A stretch of 33,756 bases of DNA from an uncultured bacterium (GCA_902797575.1 CADBTL010000023.1:1-33756); one strand, 5' to 3'; positions 8,658 through 16,151 are shown, numbered from the stretch's first letter. Notes: generated from the letters alone by a model not told the origin. A program made the numbers and translations.

Positions 8658-8678
8658 TCCATTTTTTTGTGCTAAAAT
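8651..8678 (+). promoter_or_regulatory. Possible bioB promoter with extended -10
   Basis: TTCATA (8651-8656), 16-base spacer, TAAAAT (8673-8678) preceded by TG-C, an extended -10. It overlaps the stop codon of the epimerase gene. Confidence 0.45.
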
Positions 8679-8722
8679 ACAAGTGTATGCCGAAAGTATA
8701 GATGGGGGGTAAATATATTATT

Positions 8723-9661
8723 ATGAAAGATTACACTAATTTAACAAAAGAAGATTATCTTAAATTATACGAAGAACCTTTAGAAGAATTAATTGATATT
8801 TCACATAAAATCACTATAGAAAATTTTGATAATACCGTTGAAGCTTGCAGTATCATTAGTGCCAAAACAGGAGAATGTTCAGAAAACTGTAAATATTGCG
8901 CACAATCAAAACATAATCACGCAGAAATAGAATGTCACCCGCTTCTTGATGTTGAAACTGTTAAAAAAGCAGCATTAAGCGCAAAAGAAAACGGTGCTAC
9001 AAGGTTTTGCATCGTGACATCAGGAAGAGTTCCTACAGGAAAAGATTTTGAAAAAATATTAGAAATGATACGAGAAGTTGCTTCTATAGACGGTATCCAC
9101 TGCTGTGCTTCACTTGGATTACTATCTGAAGAACAAGTGAAACAAATCAAAGAAGCAGGAGTAGAAAGATTTAACCATAATATTAATACATCAGAAAATT
9201 ATCACAGCAAAATTTGCACGACTCATAATTTTTCAGACAGAGTAAATACTGTAAAAATGATACAAAAATACGGCATGGAAGCTTGCTGCGGTGTAATCAT
9301 AGGTATGGGTGAAACAAGAGAAGACCGTGTTGATATGGCACTATCATTAAAAGAATTAAATCCAAAAACCGTTCCTATAAATTTTTTGAATCCTATTAAA
9401 GGAACTCCTTTGGAAGGATACGAAAACAAAATTGATGAAGAAGAAATTTTGAAAACAATTTGTATTTTTAGAATGATTTTACCAAAAGCACTTTTGAGAT
9501 ACGCAGGCGGACGAACTACAAGATTGAGCGAATATAATCAGAAAATTGGCATAATTGCAGGCATTAACTCATTACTTGTAGGTAACTATCTTACAACTTG
9601 CGGTTCTAAATCCGAACAAGACAAAAAAATGTTAAGTGAGTTAGATCTGGTAATGGCATAA
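8723..9661 (+). CDS. bioB: Biotin synthase
   Basis: Radical-SAM enzyme that inserts sulfur into dethiobiotin, the last step of biotin synthesis. The CxxxCxxC cluster motif is 'CSENCKYC' (Cys52, 56, 59). Further family marks are 'RFCIVTSGR', 'CCASLGLL', 'FNHNINTSE', 'CCGVIIGMGE' and 'LRYAGGRTTR', which supply the remaining [2Fe-2S] Cys and Arg ligands. 312 residues from ATG 8723; an in-frame ATG at 8702 would add seven residues. I prefer 8723 because the only Shine-Dalgarno-like run, GGGGGG (8704-8709), lies between the two, though its 13-base spacing is long. No other bio genes are near, so dethiobiotin is made elsewhere or imported. The stop TAA directly abuts the stop of the convergent gene. 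Confidence 0.95.
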   Translation: MKDYTNLTKEDYLKLYEEPLEELIDISHKITIENFDNTVEACSIISAKTGECSENCKYCAQSKHNHAEIECHPLLDVETVKKAALSAKENGATRFCIVTSGRVPTGKDFEKILEMIREVASIDGIHCCASLGLLSEEQVKQIKEAGVERFNHNINTSENYHSKICTTHNFSDRVNTVKMIQKYGMEACCGVIIGMGETREDRVDMALSLKELNPKTVPINFLNPIKGTPLEGYENKIDEEEILKTICIFRMILPKALLRYAGGRTTRLSEYNQKIGIIAGINSLLVGNYLTTCGSKSEQDKKMLSELDLVMA

Positions 9662-10522
9662 TTAAAATTCTTTTTCAAATTCATCTTGATTTGTGATGGT
9701 TCCGTTTGAAGCTTTAAAATAAGTTTTCTGAACAGAACCATCTTTATTATATAGAGTTATGCGCCGGCAATCATCATAATACGCAACAGAAATTCGGGGA
9801 ATTTTACTTTTACCAGAATATTTGAAACGTTCATTTTTTATATCATCATATATAAGTCTACCCAATTTATCATATTTATTATATTTTTTGTTTCTTGCAG
9901 AATCTGCTACGTTCGATACCCATGCAAGTAAAACTTCATGTTCATCATATATTTCAAAGCTTTGTTCTATACTTCTTTGGACACCAAAACTATCAAGCGG
10001 AATTTCATTGTAATACTTATTATCTTTTAACGTTCCGTCTTTTCTATAATTTTTTTCTACGTACAATATTTCACTTGGATTATCAAGCTTGTAATCAATA
10101 TGTACATTCCTGATACCGTCAGGATGTTCTGTAGTAGTTGTTTTATTTCCACATTCATCTATTGTAGTATGAACAACAGTTCTTTCACCCTTTGGACTAA
10201 TAGTAATGTTATATCCAAAACTATCTCTTAATATTTTTCCGTCAGGGAAAATTGTCTCTACCCAGCTATAATTAGTAGCATCTACACTGCCGTCCTCTGT
10301 AGGGAAATAATGATATGACTTTTGTATATTATTAGCTTCATTGTAAGTAGTATCCGCTACAAATTCATCTTTTGACGTATTATTATTTTTATTAATACAA
10401 GAAGATGTCAATAAAGTTGTTGCAGCAACTCCCAATGCTAAATTTTTAATTATTTTTCTCCCGAATTTGCTTTTAAATGAAATATTATTAACCATTGAAT
10501 ATGAACTTACTCTAAAATCCAT
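9662..10522 (-). CDS. Lipoprotein-like hypothetical protein with YD/toxin_RHS-like text-like repeats
   Basis: 286 residues. The N-terminus has a polar tag containing 'NNISFKSKFGRK', then a hydrophobic stretch (about 28-38) ending in 'LLTSSC' with Cys42, a near-lipobox; membrane anchoring through this Cys is likely but not certain. The rest is soluble and strand-rich, with loose repeats of the kind 'FPDGKILRDSFG', 'YRKDGTLKDNKYY', 'YDKLGRLIYDD' and 'YNKDGSVQKTYF', resembling MORN/YD-type beta-hairpin repeats. No family can be named. Start is secure: AAAGGAG lies five bases before the ATG. The gene is alone on its strand and its TAA sits immediately next to the bioB TAA with no bases between. 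Confidence 0.7.
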   Translation of the reverse strand: MDFRVSSYSMVNNISFKSKFGRKIIKNLALGVAATTLLTSSCINKNNNTSKDEFVADTTYNEANNIQKSYHYFPTEDGSVDATNYSWVETIFPDGKILRDSFGYNITISPKGERTVVHTTIDECGNKTTTTEHPDGIRNVHIDYKLDNPSEILYVEKNYRKDGTLKDNKYYNEIPLDSFGVQRSIEQSFEIYDEHEVLLAWVSNVADSARNKKYNKYDKLGRLIYDDIKNERFKYSGKSKIPRISVAYYDDCRRITLYNKDGSVQKTYFKASNGTITNQDEFEKEF

Positions 10523-10645
10523 AAAAACTCCTTTTTATTTTATATAATACATAATAAATAAAACTTAAAAAAAAATTTTTTGTTAGTAATATACAAAATT
10601 TTACATGAAAATATTAAAGTTATATTACACAAAACTTATAATTGC

Positions 10646-10674
10646 TTGCAAAAAAAACTCTTTTAAGTTAGACT
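10646..10674 (+). promoter_or_regulatory. Probable rpmB promoter
   Basis: TTGCAA (10646-10651), a 17-base spacer, then TAGACT (10669-10674), about 35 bases upstream of the rpmB ATG. Confidence 0.55.
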
Positions 10675-10709
10675 TTAGTTACACTAGATTAGAAAGAAGG
10701 AATAGAATT

Positions 10710-10904
10710 ATGGCAAAAACTTGTGAAATATGTGGAAAAGGTACTTTAAAAGCAGCAAAACGTACTTTCTCAAATAAAAAAATTGATAATGTTCAATCAC
10801 CTAATATTCAAGAAATCAGAGTTCTTGATAAAAATGGTCACGCAGTAAAAAAATGTGTTTGCACATCATGCTTAAGAGCAGGAAAAGTTCAAAAAGCAAT
10901 ATAA
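10710..10904 (+). CDS. rpmB: 50S ribosomal protein bL28, zinc-binding form
   Basis: Small basic protein of the large ribosomal subunit. The 64-residue product has the bL28 pattern: 'MAKTCEICGKG' at the start, 'FSNKKIDNVQSPNIQEIRV' in the middle and a basic end. It keeps the two CxxC pairs (Cys5/Cys8 and Cys51/Cys54) of the zinc-containing form. The open frame runs 35 codons further upstream, but those codons cover the promoter. ATG 10710 gives the canonical N-terminus and has AGAAGG nine bases upstream. Single-gene transcript, closed by a strong terminator. Confidence 0.9.
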   Translation: MAKTCEICGKGTLKAAKRTFSNKKIDNVQSPNIQEIRVLDKNGHAVKKCVCTSCLRAGKVQKAI

Positions 10905-10927
10905 TTAATTTTCAAACAATTTTAAAG

Positions 10928-10960
10928 ACTCAGCTCTGTTATTTATAGAGCTGGGTTTTT
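10928..10960 (+). terminator. rpmB terminator, overlapping the fliR stop codon
   Basis: Ten-base stem with one G-U pair, ACTCAGCTCT (10928-10937) / AGAGCTGGGT (10947-10956), nine-base loop, then TTTTT. The fliR stop (10959-10961, minus) lies in the T-run, so the same hairpin sits directly after fliR on the other strand, with a poorer U-tract (CTTTAAAATT). Confidence 0.85.
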
Positions 10961-11735
10961 AGTATATTTGTGAAAATGATAAAAAGAAATCAGATATAAC
11001 ATTAATCAACATTGGTAATATCCAAATCATTATCGCTGCACCAAATACCGGCTTAAACAGAAATGACAATTGAAATACGTTAACTTGCGGAGCCGTTTTG
11101 GATATAACGCCCAGAATAAGATCTTGTCCTAATGTTGCCAAAAGAACAGGAGAAGCAATTTGCAAGCCAATATATAAAACATTTGATGTTGTCGTTACTA
11201 AATAATCAAGATTTATAATTTTTTCTAACGGTATCGCAACCGCATAAATTGGAAAAAGCTCAAAACTTCTTAAAAAAGCATTTATAATCCAATAAAAACC
11301 ACCAATTTCCATAAAGATTATTAATCCCAACAAAGTTATTACACGACTCAAAATCGAAGTTTGACTGTTTGTAGAAGGATCCATAACCATCGCAGACGAT
11401 AAACCCATCTGAGTATTAATCATATCTCCACCGGATTCTATTGCAAGTATTATTATCTGCGCTATATACCCTATAATTGCACCTGCTGCAAAATTCAGTA
11501 ACAAAAGTAAGAGCATAGAATCTTGTGGCGGTGTTGTAGGCTTAAGCAAAGGAGTTAATATTATCGTCAATATAAAAGCAAATGCAAGTTTAACAATACC
11601 TGCAATTTCTTTTCTATTAAATATAGGTGCAAATCTTATAAAGCCCATTAGCCTTGCGAACACTATAAAACCTGCAGAAAACCAACGTGCAAATTCAGGA
11701 AACATTATAGATAATTGACTTATTACTTGATCCAT
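10959..11735 (-). CDS. fliR: Flagellar biosynthetic protein FliR
   Basis: Inner-membrane component of the flagellar type III export gate, which forms the FliP5-FliQ4-FliR1 helical pore. 258 residues, normal length, with about six hydrophobic segments. Family marks are 'ARLMGFIRFAPIF', 'ESGGDMINTQMGLSSAMVMDP' and 'TAPQVNVFQLSF'. It is the last gene of the operon, eight bases after the preceding unknown gene. Its stop overlaps the T-run of the rpmB terminator hairpin. No flhB or flhA follows, unlike many flagellar operons, so these must lie elsewhere. Confidence 0.95.
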   Translation of the reverse strand: MDQVISQLSIMFPEFARWFSAGFIVFARLMGFIRFAPIFNRKEIAGIVKLAFAFILTIILTPLLKPTTPPQDSMLLLLLLNFAAGAIIGYIAQIIILAIESGGDMINTQMGLSSAMVMDPSTNSQTSILSRVITLLGLIIFMEIGGFYWIINAFLRSFELFPIYAVAIPLEKIINLDYLVTTTSNVLYIGLQIASPVLLATLGQDLILGVISKTAPQVNVFQLSFLFKPVFGAAIMIWILPMLINVISDFFLSFSQIY

Positions 11736-11743
11736 ATTTTTAC

Positions 11744-12169
11744 CTATTTTTGATATACAGGAGGTTCGTCAAGATCAAAGCTGTTCTTATTCTCTTCCAT
11801 TTCTAAAATATATTGAGGAAGATCAAGCTCTGTATATTCTTCAACCGGAGGACAATCTACTGTTAGCACTTCGAATTCAGAATTGCACAAAATTTCAGTT
11901 TTATTCTTTGATACATTTACTCCTAAAACAAATTTTTCATTTTTATTTCTTAGCACTGAAAATTTTGTAAAACCTTCTTTTAGAGGATGAACTATAAGAG
12001 TATTTTTATCGTTCATTACGGTTATCAACGGAAAAACATCTATTACATCATTGCGCTGGATTTTGATATCTGTTAGCTTACCATTTGTTGAAATAATACA
12101 ATCCTCATATGCAAACACATTTGGTATTAATAATATAAAACTTAAGATTACTAAAATATATTTTTTCAT
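11744..12169 (-). CDS. Exported protein with a pilus/secretin-N-like (T2SS-T3SS_pil_N-like) domain, in the flagellar operon
   Basis: 141 residues with a clear signal peptide ('YILVILSFILLIPNVFA', cleavage near residue 20). The mature part reads 'NGKLTDIKIQRNDVIDVFPLI..', 'NTLIVHPLKEGFTKFSVLRN' and 'FVLGVNVSK'. This has the layout of the short beta domain at the N-terminus of CpaC/RcpA-type secretins: a polar strand, an 'I/V-D-V' strand, then 'L-x-V-x-P-x-x-x-G-x-T-x-x-x-V'. The match is by eye and moderate. The C-terminal 50 residues are acidic and end in 'DEPPVYQK'. It lies between fliQ (18-base gap) and fliR (eight-base gap), where known operons carry no gene. A periplasmic flagellar accessory role is inferred from position only. 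Confidence 0.6.
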   Translation of the reverse strand: MKKYILVILSFILLIPNVFAYEDCIISTNGKLTDIKIQRNDVIDVFPLITVMNDKNTLIVHPLKEGFTKFSVLRNKNEKFVLGVNVSKNKTEILCNSEFEVLTVDCPPVEEYTELDLPQYILEMEENKNSFDLDEPPVYQK

Positions 12170-12187
12170 TTAATTTCCTTTTCTTTA

Positions 12188-12679
12188 TTAACGCCCAAGT
12201 ATTTTTTTTGTTTCTACATAATTAGGTTTTGGCATAGGAGTTTTTGGAGCTGTTTGATATTTTATTTTTTGAGCATTGTTTATATATGGAACTTGCCCTG
12301 AACTTTTCATTGCATCTTTTACATAAGGTATATTTTTAAATTTATCTTGCATTTCATTTTCAAAAGGTTTTGTATATTTATAATAATCTGCAGGAAGCGC
12401 AAAATTTTCTGACTTAGGAACTGTATTAAAAGCAAGATTCATACCTTCTATAAACAAATTTGTAAGCAATTTAATAAATCCCAAACCTCCTATAACAATA
12501 ACCAAAAACACCATAAATATTTTAGGGGCAGCGGCAATTGTTTGTTCCTGAACTTGTGTAACAGCTTGTATAATACCTACAATAAGACCGATAGCAGCAG
12601 CAGTAAGAACACATGGCATTGATATAGATAACATTGTCATGAATCCTTTTGCTAAATATTCTGTTAATACTTCTATCAT
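12188..12679 (-). CDS. fliQ: Flagellar biosynthetic protein FliQ with C-terminal extension
   Basis: Subunit of the flagellar export gate in the inner membrane. Residues 1-88 are a typical two-helix FliQ: 'GFMTMLSISMPCVLTAAAIGLIVGIIQAVTQVQEQTIAAAPKI' (shown here in part as 'GLIVGIIQAVTQVQEQT') and 'FLVIVIGGLGFIKLL'. FliQ is normally about 89 residues, but this one runs to 163. The extra 75 residues are polar, rich in Lys, Tyr, Pro and Asn, with no membrane segment, and the frame is unbroken to a normal stop 18 bases before the next gene. The extension is therefore real sequence and not a missed stop. It lies 23 bases after fliP. Whether the tail faces the cytoplasm or periplasm is unknown. Confidence 0.92.
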   Translation of the reverse strand: MIEVLTEYLAKGFMTMLSISMPCVLTAAAIGLIVGIIQAVTQVQEQTIAAAPKIFMVFLVIVIGGLGFIKLLTNLFIEGMNLAFNTVPKSENFALPADYYKYTKPFENEMQDKFKNIPYVKDAMKSSGQVPYINNAQKIKYQTAPKTPMPKPNYVETKKILGR

Positions 12680-12702
12680 TTTTTAAAGTTCCTTTTGTTT
12701 AC

Positions 12703-13341
12703 CTAATTATAACTTTGAACCAGACCTTGAACAATTAGCGACCATCCGTCAACTGCTATAAAAATCAGCAATTTAAATGGTAAAGATATGATTGTCGGTG
12801 ATAACATAAACATACCTAATGCCAAAAGTATATTTGCAACAACAAGGTCTAAGACAATAAACGGTACAAAAACTATAAAACCTATTTCAAATGCTGTTTT
12901 AAGTTCACTCAAAATAAACGCCGGAGCAACTTCCCAAATTGTTAAAACATCAGGAGATTTAGGAGGAGTTTTATATTTTAACTCTATAAAAAATGCTAAA
13001 TCATTTTCTCTGGTTTGTTTCAGCATAAATTCCTTGAGAGGTTTCGAACCGGCATCTACAGCCATAACCAAATTCTGATTTTTTTGATAAGGGATCGAAC
13101 CTTGTTCGTAACACTGCTGAAAAACTCCGCCCATCGTATAAAAAGTTAAAATCATACATAACCCTATGGTTACAAGAGCCGGAGGCACTTGTACACCCAT
13201 TGCGGTTTTAAGAAGAGAAAATACAATTGTAAATCTTAAAAAAGATGTCATACAGCAAAATACAAACGGTAATAGTGAAAATAGTGTCATTACCGTTAGC
13301 ATTTGTAAAACAGGGTTCATATTTTGTAAAGCGCTTTCCAT
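12703..13341 (-). CDS. fliP: Flagellar biosynthetic protein FliP
   Basis: Core subunit of the flagellar type III export gate. 212 residues with 'LFSLLPFVFCCMTSFLRFTIVFSLL' spread over the first membrane region, 'AMGVQVPPALVTIGLCMILTF', 'FIVFVPFIVLDLVVANILLALGM' and the hallmark end 'ISLPFKLLIFIAVDGWSLIV'. Compared with enterobacterial FliP (about 245 residues) it lacks the cleavable N-terminal signal sequence, as is usual outside that group. It is 26 bases after fliO and 23 bases before fliQ, in the conserved O-P-Q order. Confidence 0.95.
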   Translation of the reverse strand: MESALQNMNPVLQMLTVMTLFSLLPFVFCCMTSFLRFTIVFSLLKTAMGVQVPPALVTIGLCMILTFYTMGGVFQQCYEQGSIPYQKNQNLVMAVDAGSKPLKEFMLKQTRENDLAFFIELKYKTPPKSPDVLTIWEVAPAFILSELKTAFEIGFIVFVPFIVLDLVVANILLALGMFMLSPTIISLPFKLLIFIAVDGWSLIVQGLVQSYN

Positions 13342-13367
13342 TATAAATCCTTTTGTTATTAATACAG

Positions 13368-13814
13368 CTAATGTTTCATAATCTCTGCTAAATTTCTTAT
13401 CACAGAATTATTTGATTTTTTATTATACATATCAGAAGTCAGGTTTAATCCGCTTCGTTTATCCATAAAGCTTTGTCTTGGGAGAGATTCTAAAGTTTCT
13501 TTAAAAGAATTTTCTGTGGGTTTTATACAATTCAGTGACTCTGATGAATTTGCACTTACTGAATTATTGAAAGAATCCAATTTTGAGATAAGACAAGTAT
13601 TATTAACATCACCTGCTATTAAAAACTGTTCTTTTCCAGTTGATACTATGTAAAGATTTTTTCTTTGTCCGAGTGAAATTGTATCTATAATTTTTAGATA
13701 TTTAGATGTTTTGCCCTGACAAACTGATGTTGCATTTTTAAATACAAGCAATGCAACAACTATAACACCAACCATTGCTAGCGTATATACGATAAAATTA
13801 CTAATATATCCCAT
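13368..13814 (-). CDS. fliO: Flagellar biosynthetic protein FliO
   Basis: FliO assists assembly of the FliP ring in the inner membrane. 148 residues: one N-terminal membrane segment ('FIVYTLAMVGVIVVALLVF', about 7-25), then the cytoplasmic family core 'YLKIIDTISLGQRKNLYIVSTGKEQFLIAGD', given here across its length as 'IDTISLGQRKNLYIV' and 'QFLIAGD', which is the FliO hallmark. The rest is low-complexity and Ser/Asn-rich. It stands immediately before fliP in the expected order. FliO is poorly conserved, so the call rests on the core motif and on gene order together. Confidence 0.85.
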   Translation of the reverse strand: MGYISNFIVYTLAMVGVIVVALLVFKNATSVCQGKTSKYLKIIDTISLGQRKNLYIVSTGKEQFLIAGDVNNTCLISKLDSFNNSVSANSSESLNCIKPTENSFKETLESLPRQSFMDKRSGLNLTSDMYNKKSNNSVIRNLAEIMKH

Positions 13815-13866
13815 TTTTCTTATCCTTTTTTGTTCTTATATGTATTTAATATTAATTTGACAAAAA

Positions 13867-14964
13867 TCAACCTTGATTTTCATCAGCTTCAAAATCACTG
13901 TAATCAAAATTATCTCCTGCCGGAGAATTCTCTTGATTATTCATTTCTGTGTTCTCTTCCTCTACCAAATCACTTTCATTTGTAGGGACATTCTCAATTC
14001 TTACACCGAACCTATCATTTATTATTACCAAACCTCCTGTTGCAACAGTTTTTTCTCCTACTTTTAAATAAACTTTGTTATCATATACAGAACATAAGTC
14101 TACAACCAGACCTTCTTCTATACTCTTAAGTTCGCCAAGCGGAACTTTAACCTTTTCAAATTCGGCCGACAAATCAACCTGTATACTATCCCATAAATTA
14201 GAATTTCCCATATTATCCTCCATGCTATTTTCTACAGTAGCTTCGTATGGTTCTACAATCCTTGAATTTGGTCTGATTTGAAATTTTTGATTTATACCTT
14301 CATTTGTAAGGGTCATAGAAGAAGAATCGCTATGTTCTAACACAACTACATCACCAGCTTCTAATCTTTTTACATCTGCCATTGAAAAAGAAGTTGAACC
14401 CACATAAAAACTTGCATCTACCATACAATCAAGAAAATCATCATCAGTATAATGCTGAACTTGCGCCTCTATAGATTTTGGTGACAATATTTCTTTAGGC
14501 ACTGAAATTATAAATTTTGCTGCTGCATCTGAACTTTCATTTTTCACATAATAAGTTAAGTGAAGAATTTCTGTATATCTTCTGTGAGGATCAACATTAA
14601 AATTTGGCGTTAATGTTTCAAAAAGATAATCACTAAACTCGGTAATAATTTTTGCTTCAAGCTCTGATACTTCTGTTAAATCAAACTTACGATTATTTTT
14701 TCCCAGAACTTTATCCAATATTACATTTATAGCTTCTTGTGATATACGAATAAACACATCATTTTTTGAATTTATTTTCACCTTTGTTACAAAAAATGTA
14801 TCATTCTGTGACAAAATATTCATATTAGTACTGGCTGAAATTAACTTAAATTCCAAACCGTCAAAAAAGAACTCTTTACTGCAATTTTTCACCAGTGGCG
14901 TAAACAGCGAGTCATACCAAGAAAATTGTTTATATAATTCATCCCAAAATATAGAATCAATCAT
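13867..14964 (-). CDS. Flagellar motor switch protein of FliM/FliN/FliY type with two SpoA-like domains
   Basis: Probable C-ring (switch) protein. 365 residues. The first ~180 contain 'LTEVSELEAKIITEFSDYLFETL', a CheC/FliM-middle-like helix, shown in short as 'EVSELEAKIITEFSDYL'. Two SpoA-like domains follow: about 190-240 ('FSMADVKRLEAGDVVVLEH', 'KFQIRPNSRI') and about 265-330 ('LSAEFEKVKVPLGELKSIEEG', 'NKVYLKVGEKTVATGGLVIIND'). The end is a strongly acidic tail. Two SpoA units in one chain recall type III secretion SctQ proteins or a FliM+FliN combination, and a FliY-like phosphatase role cannot be excluded. I see no N-terminal CheY-binding EIDALL-type motif. It heads the flagellar operon; AGGG lies seven bases before the ATG. 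Confidence 0.8.
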   Translation of the reverse strand: MIDSIFWDELYKQFSWYDSLFTPLVKNCSKEFFFDGLEFKLISASTNMNILSQNDTFFVTKVKINSKNDVFIRISQEAINVILDKVLGKNNRKFDLTEVSELEAKIITEFSDYLFETLTPNFNVDPHRRYTEILHLTYYVKNESSDAAAKFIISVPKEILSPKSIEAQVQHYTDDDFLDCMVDASFYVGSTSFSMADVKRLEAGDVVVLEHSDSSSMTLTNEGINQKFQIRPNSRIVEPYEATVENSMEDNMGNSNLWDSIQVDLSAEFEKVKVPLGELKSIEEGLVVDLCSVYDNKVYLKVGEKTVATGGLVIINDRFGVRIENVPTNESDLVEEENTEMNNQENSPAGDNFDYSDFEADENQG

Positions 14965-15136
14965 ACCTCATCCCTACTATATTCCATACGTATAATAGTT
15001 TATTTACAGAATTGATACATCAACCGTTTGTATGATTTAACTAAGGTATAATAAATCAGTGATACATAGATTATTGTTATACTTTACTACAATATTCATT
15101 TGTAATATAATGCCTATATAAAATAAAGGGGAAAGT
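14965..15136. promoter_or_regulatory. Divergent promoter region between the flagellar operon and the dehydrogenase gene
   Basis: The plus-strand promoter is clear (15083-15111). For the flagellar operon on the minus strand I found several AT-rich -10-like hexamers (for example TATTAT near 14990) but no pair at proper spacing, and nothing matching sigma-28 (TAAA...GCCGATAA) or sigma-54 (GG...GC) flagellar promoters. Confidence 0.4.
15083..15111 (+). promoter_or_regulatory. Sigma70-type promoter of the Gfo/Idh/MocA gene
   Basis: TTTACT (15083-15088), 17-base spacer, perfect TATAAT (15106-15111), about 25 bases before the ATG at 15137, with AAAGGGG between. Confidence 0.75.
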
Positions 15137-16135
15137 ATGAATAATCAGAAAATTGCAGTTATCGGAATGGGAATGTGGGGTAAAAACATTGTCCGTAATT
15201 TTTATAACTTAAATGTATTAGAATATGTATGTGATTTAGATGAAGAATCTTTAAAGACCGTTCGGGAACAATTCCCCGGTGTAAAAACTACAAAAGATTT
15301 TAATGAGATTATTAACAATCCTGAGATAACAGGTGTCGCTGTTGTTACACCCAGCCATACTCATTTCAAGATAGTTAAGACCATGTTAGAAGCAGGAAAG
15401 AATGTTTATGTAGAAAAACCTATTTCTACAGTCGCAGAAGAAGCAAGACAATTAATGGAGCTTGCTGAATCAAAGAATTTAGTTCTTATGGTTGACCACT
15501 TACTATTATATCATCCTGCTGTTAACAGATTAAAAATGTTAATAGAAGAAGGTGAACTTGGTGACATTGTTTATGCTCAAAGTGACAGATTAAATGTTAA
15601 TTATCACAAGAATGACAGAAGTGTTATGTGGGATTTGGCACCCCATGATGTTGCAATGGTAGCCTATGTTACAGGGAAAAAGCCGATTAAAGTTATTTCT
15701 GCAATAGGTGCATCCAGTGACAGAAATAATATCATGGATATTACTCATTTAGGTATAGAATTTGAAGACGGTATTATTGCTCATATATCAGACAGTTGGA
15801 TTACACCTCAAAAACACGTTAATTTGTTAATTAGAGGAACAAAAGCTACTGCAATTTTTGATGATTGTGCGCAAACCGATAAATTAAAAATCTATGACAA
15901 CTTTATACCTGCAAACACCCAAAATGTTGCACTTGATTACTTGGAAATTGAGCCGCTAAAACTCGCATGCCAGCATTTTGTAAATTGTATAGCAACAGGT
16001 CAAAAAGCACGTTCAGATGGTGCAAACGGATATGAGGTTGTAAGTATTTTAGAAGAAGCCGAACGTATTATGCTTGGTTCAAAAAAAGAAGAACTTGATA
16101 AAACAGACTTTGCACTTTCAAGAATGAAGGGGTAG
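15137..16135 (+). CDS. Gfo/Idh/MocA-family oxidoreductase
   Basis: NAD(P)-dependent dehydrogenase of a sugar, inositol or nucleotide-sugar, cytosolic. 332 residues. Rossmann motif 'IGMGMWGKN' (from 9), 'VVTPSHTHF', and the signature 'VYVEKPIS', whose Lys is catalytic in the family. 'MWDLAPHDVAMVAYVTG' holds the conserved Asp/His of the C-terminal domain. The overall look ('THFKIVKTMLEAGKNVYVEKP', here shortened to 'MLEAGKNVYVEKP') resembles WlbA-type UDP-N-acetyl-glucosaminuronate 3-dehydrogenases, but the substrate is not established. Good ribosome binding site and promoter. It is first of a plus-strand run; the next gene starts 16 bases after its stop. Confidence 0.87.
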   Translation: MNNQKIAVIGMGMWGKNIVRNFYNLNVLEYVCDLDEESLKTVREQFPGVKTTKDFNEIINNPEITGVAVVTPSHTHFKIVKTMLEAGKNVYVEKPISTVAEEARQLMELAESKNLVLMVDHLLLYHPAVNRLKMLIEEGELGDIVYAQSDRLNVNYHKNDRSVMWDLAPHDVAMVAYVTGKKPIKVISAIGASSDRNNIMDITHLGIEFEDGIIAHISDSWITPQKHVNLLIRGTKATAIFDDCAQTDKLKIYDNFIPANTQNVALDYLEIEPLKLACQHFVNCIATGQKARSDGANGYEVVSILEEAERIMLGSKKEELDKTDFALSRMKG

Positions 16136-16151
16136 GGGTAAATATTGTAAA

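Noticed and set aside
8679-8722. Riboswitch or BirA-type operator upstream of bioB
   Set aside because: The leader is only about 40 bases, with no aptamer-like structure and no long inverted repeat of the BirA kind.
10605-10709. 35-codon N-terminal extension of bL28
   Set aside because: It covers the probable promoter, and the canonical MAKTCEICG start has its own ribosome binding site.
14965-15082. Sigma-28 or sigma-54 flagellar promoter before the flagellar operon
   Set aside because: Neither the sigma-28 pair nor GG/GC sigma-54 elements are present at proper spacing.
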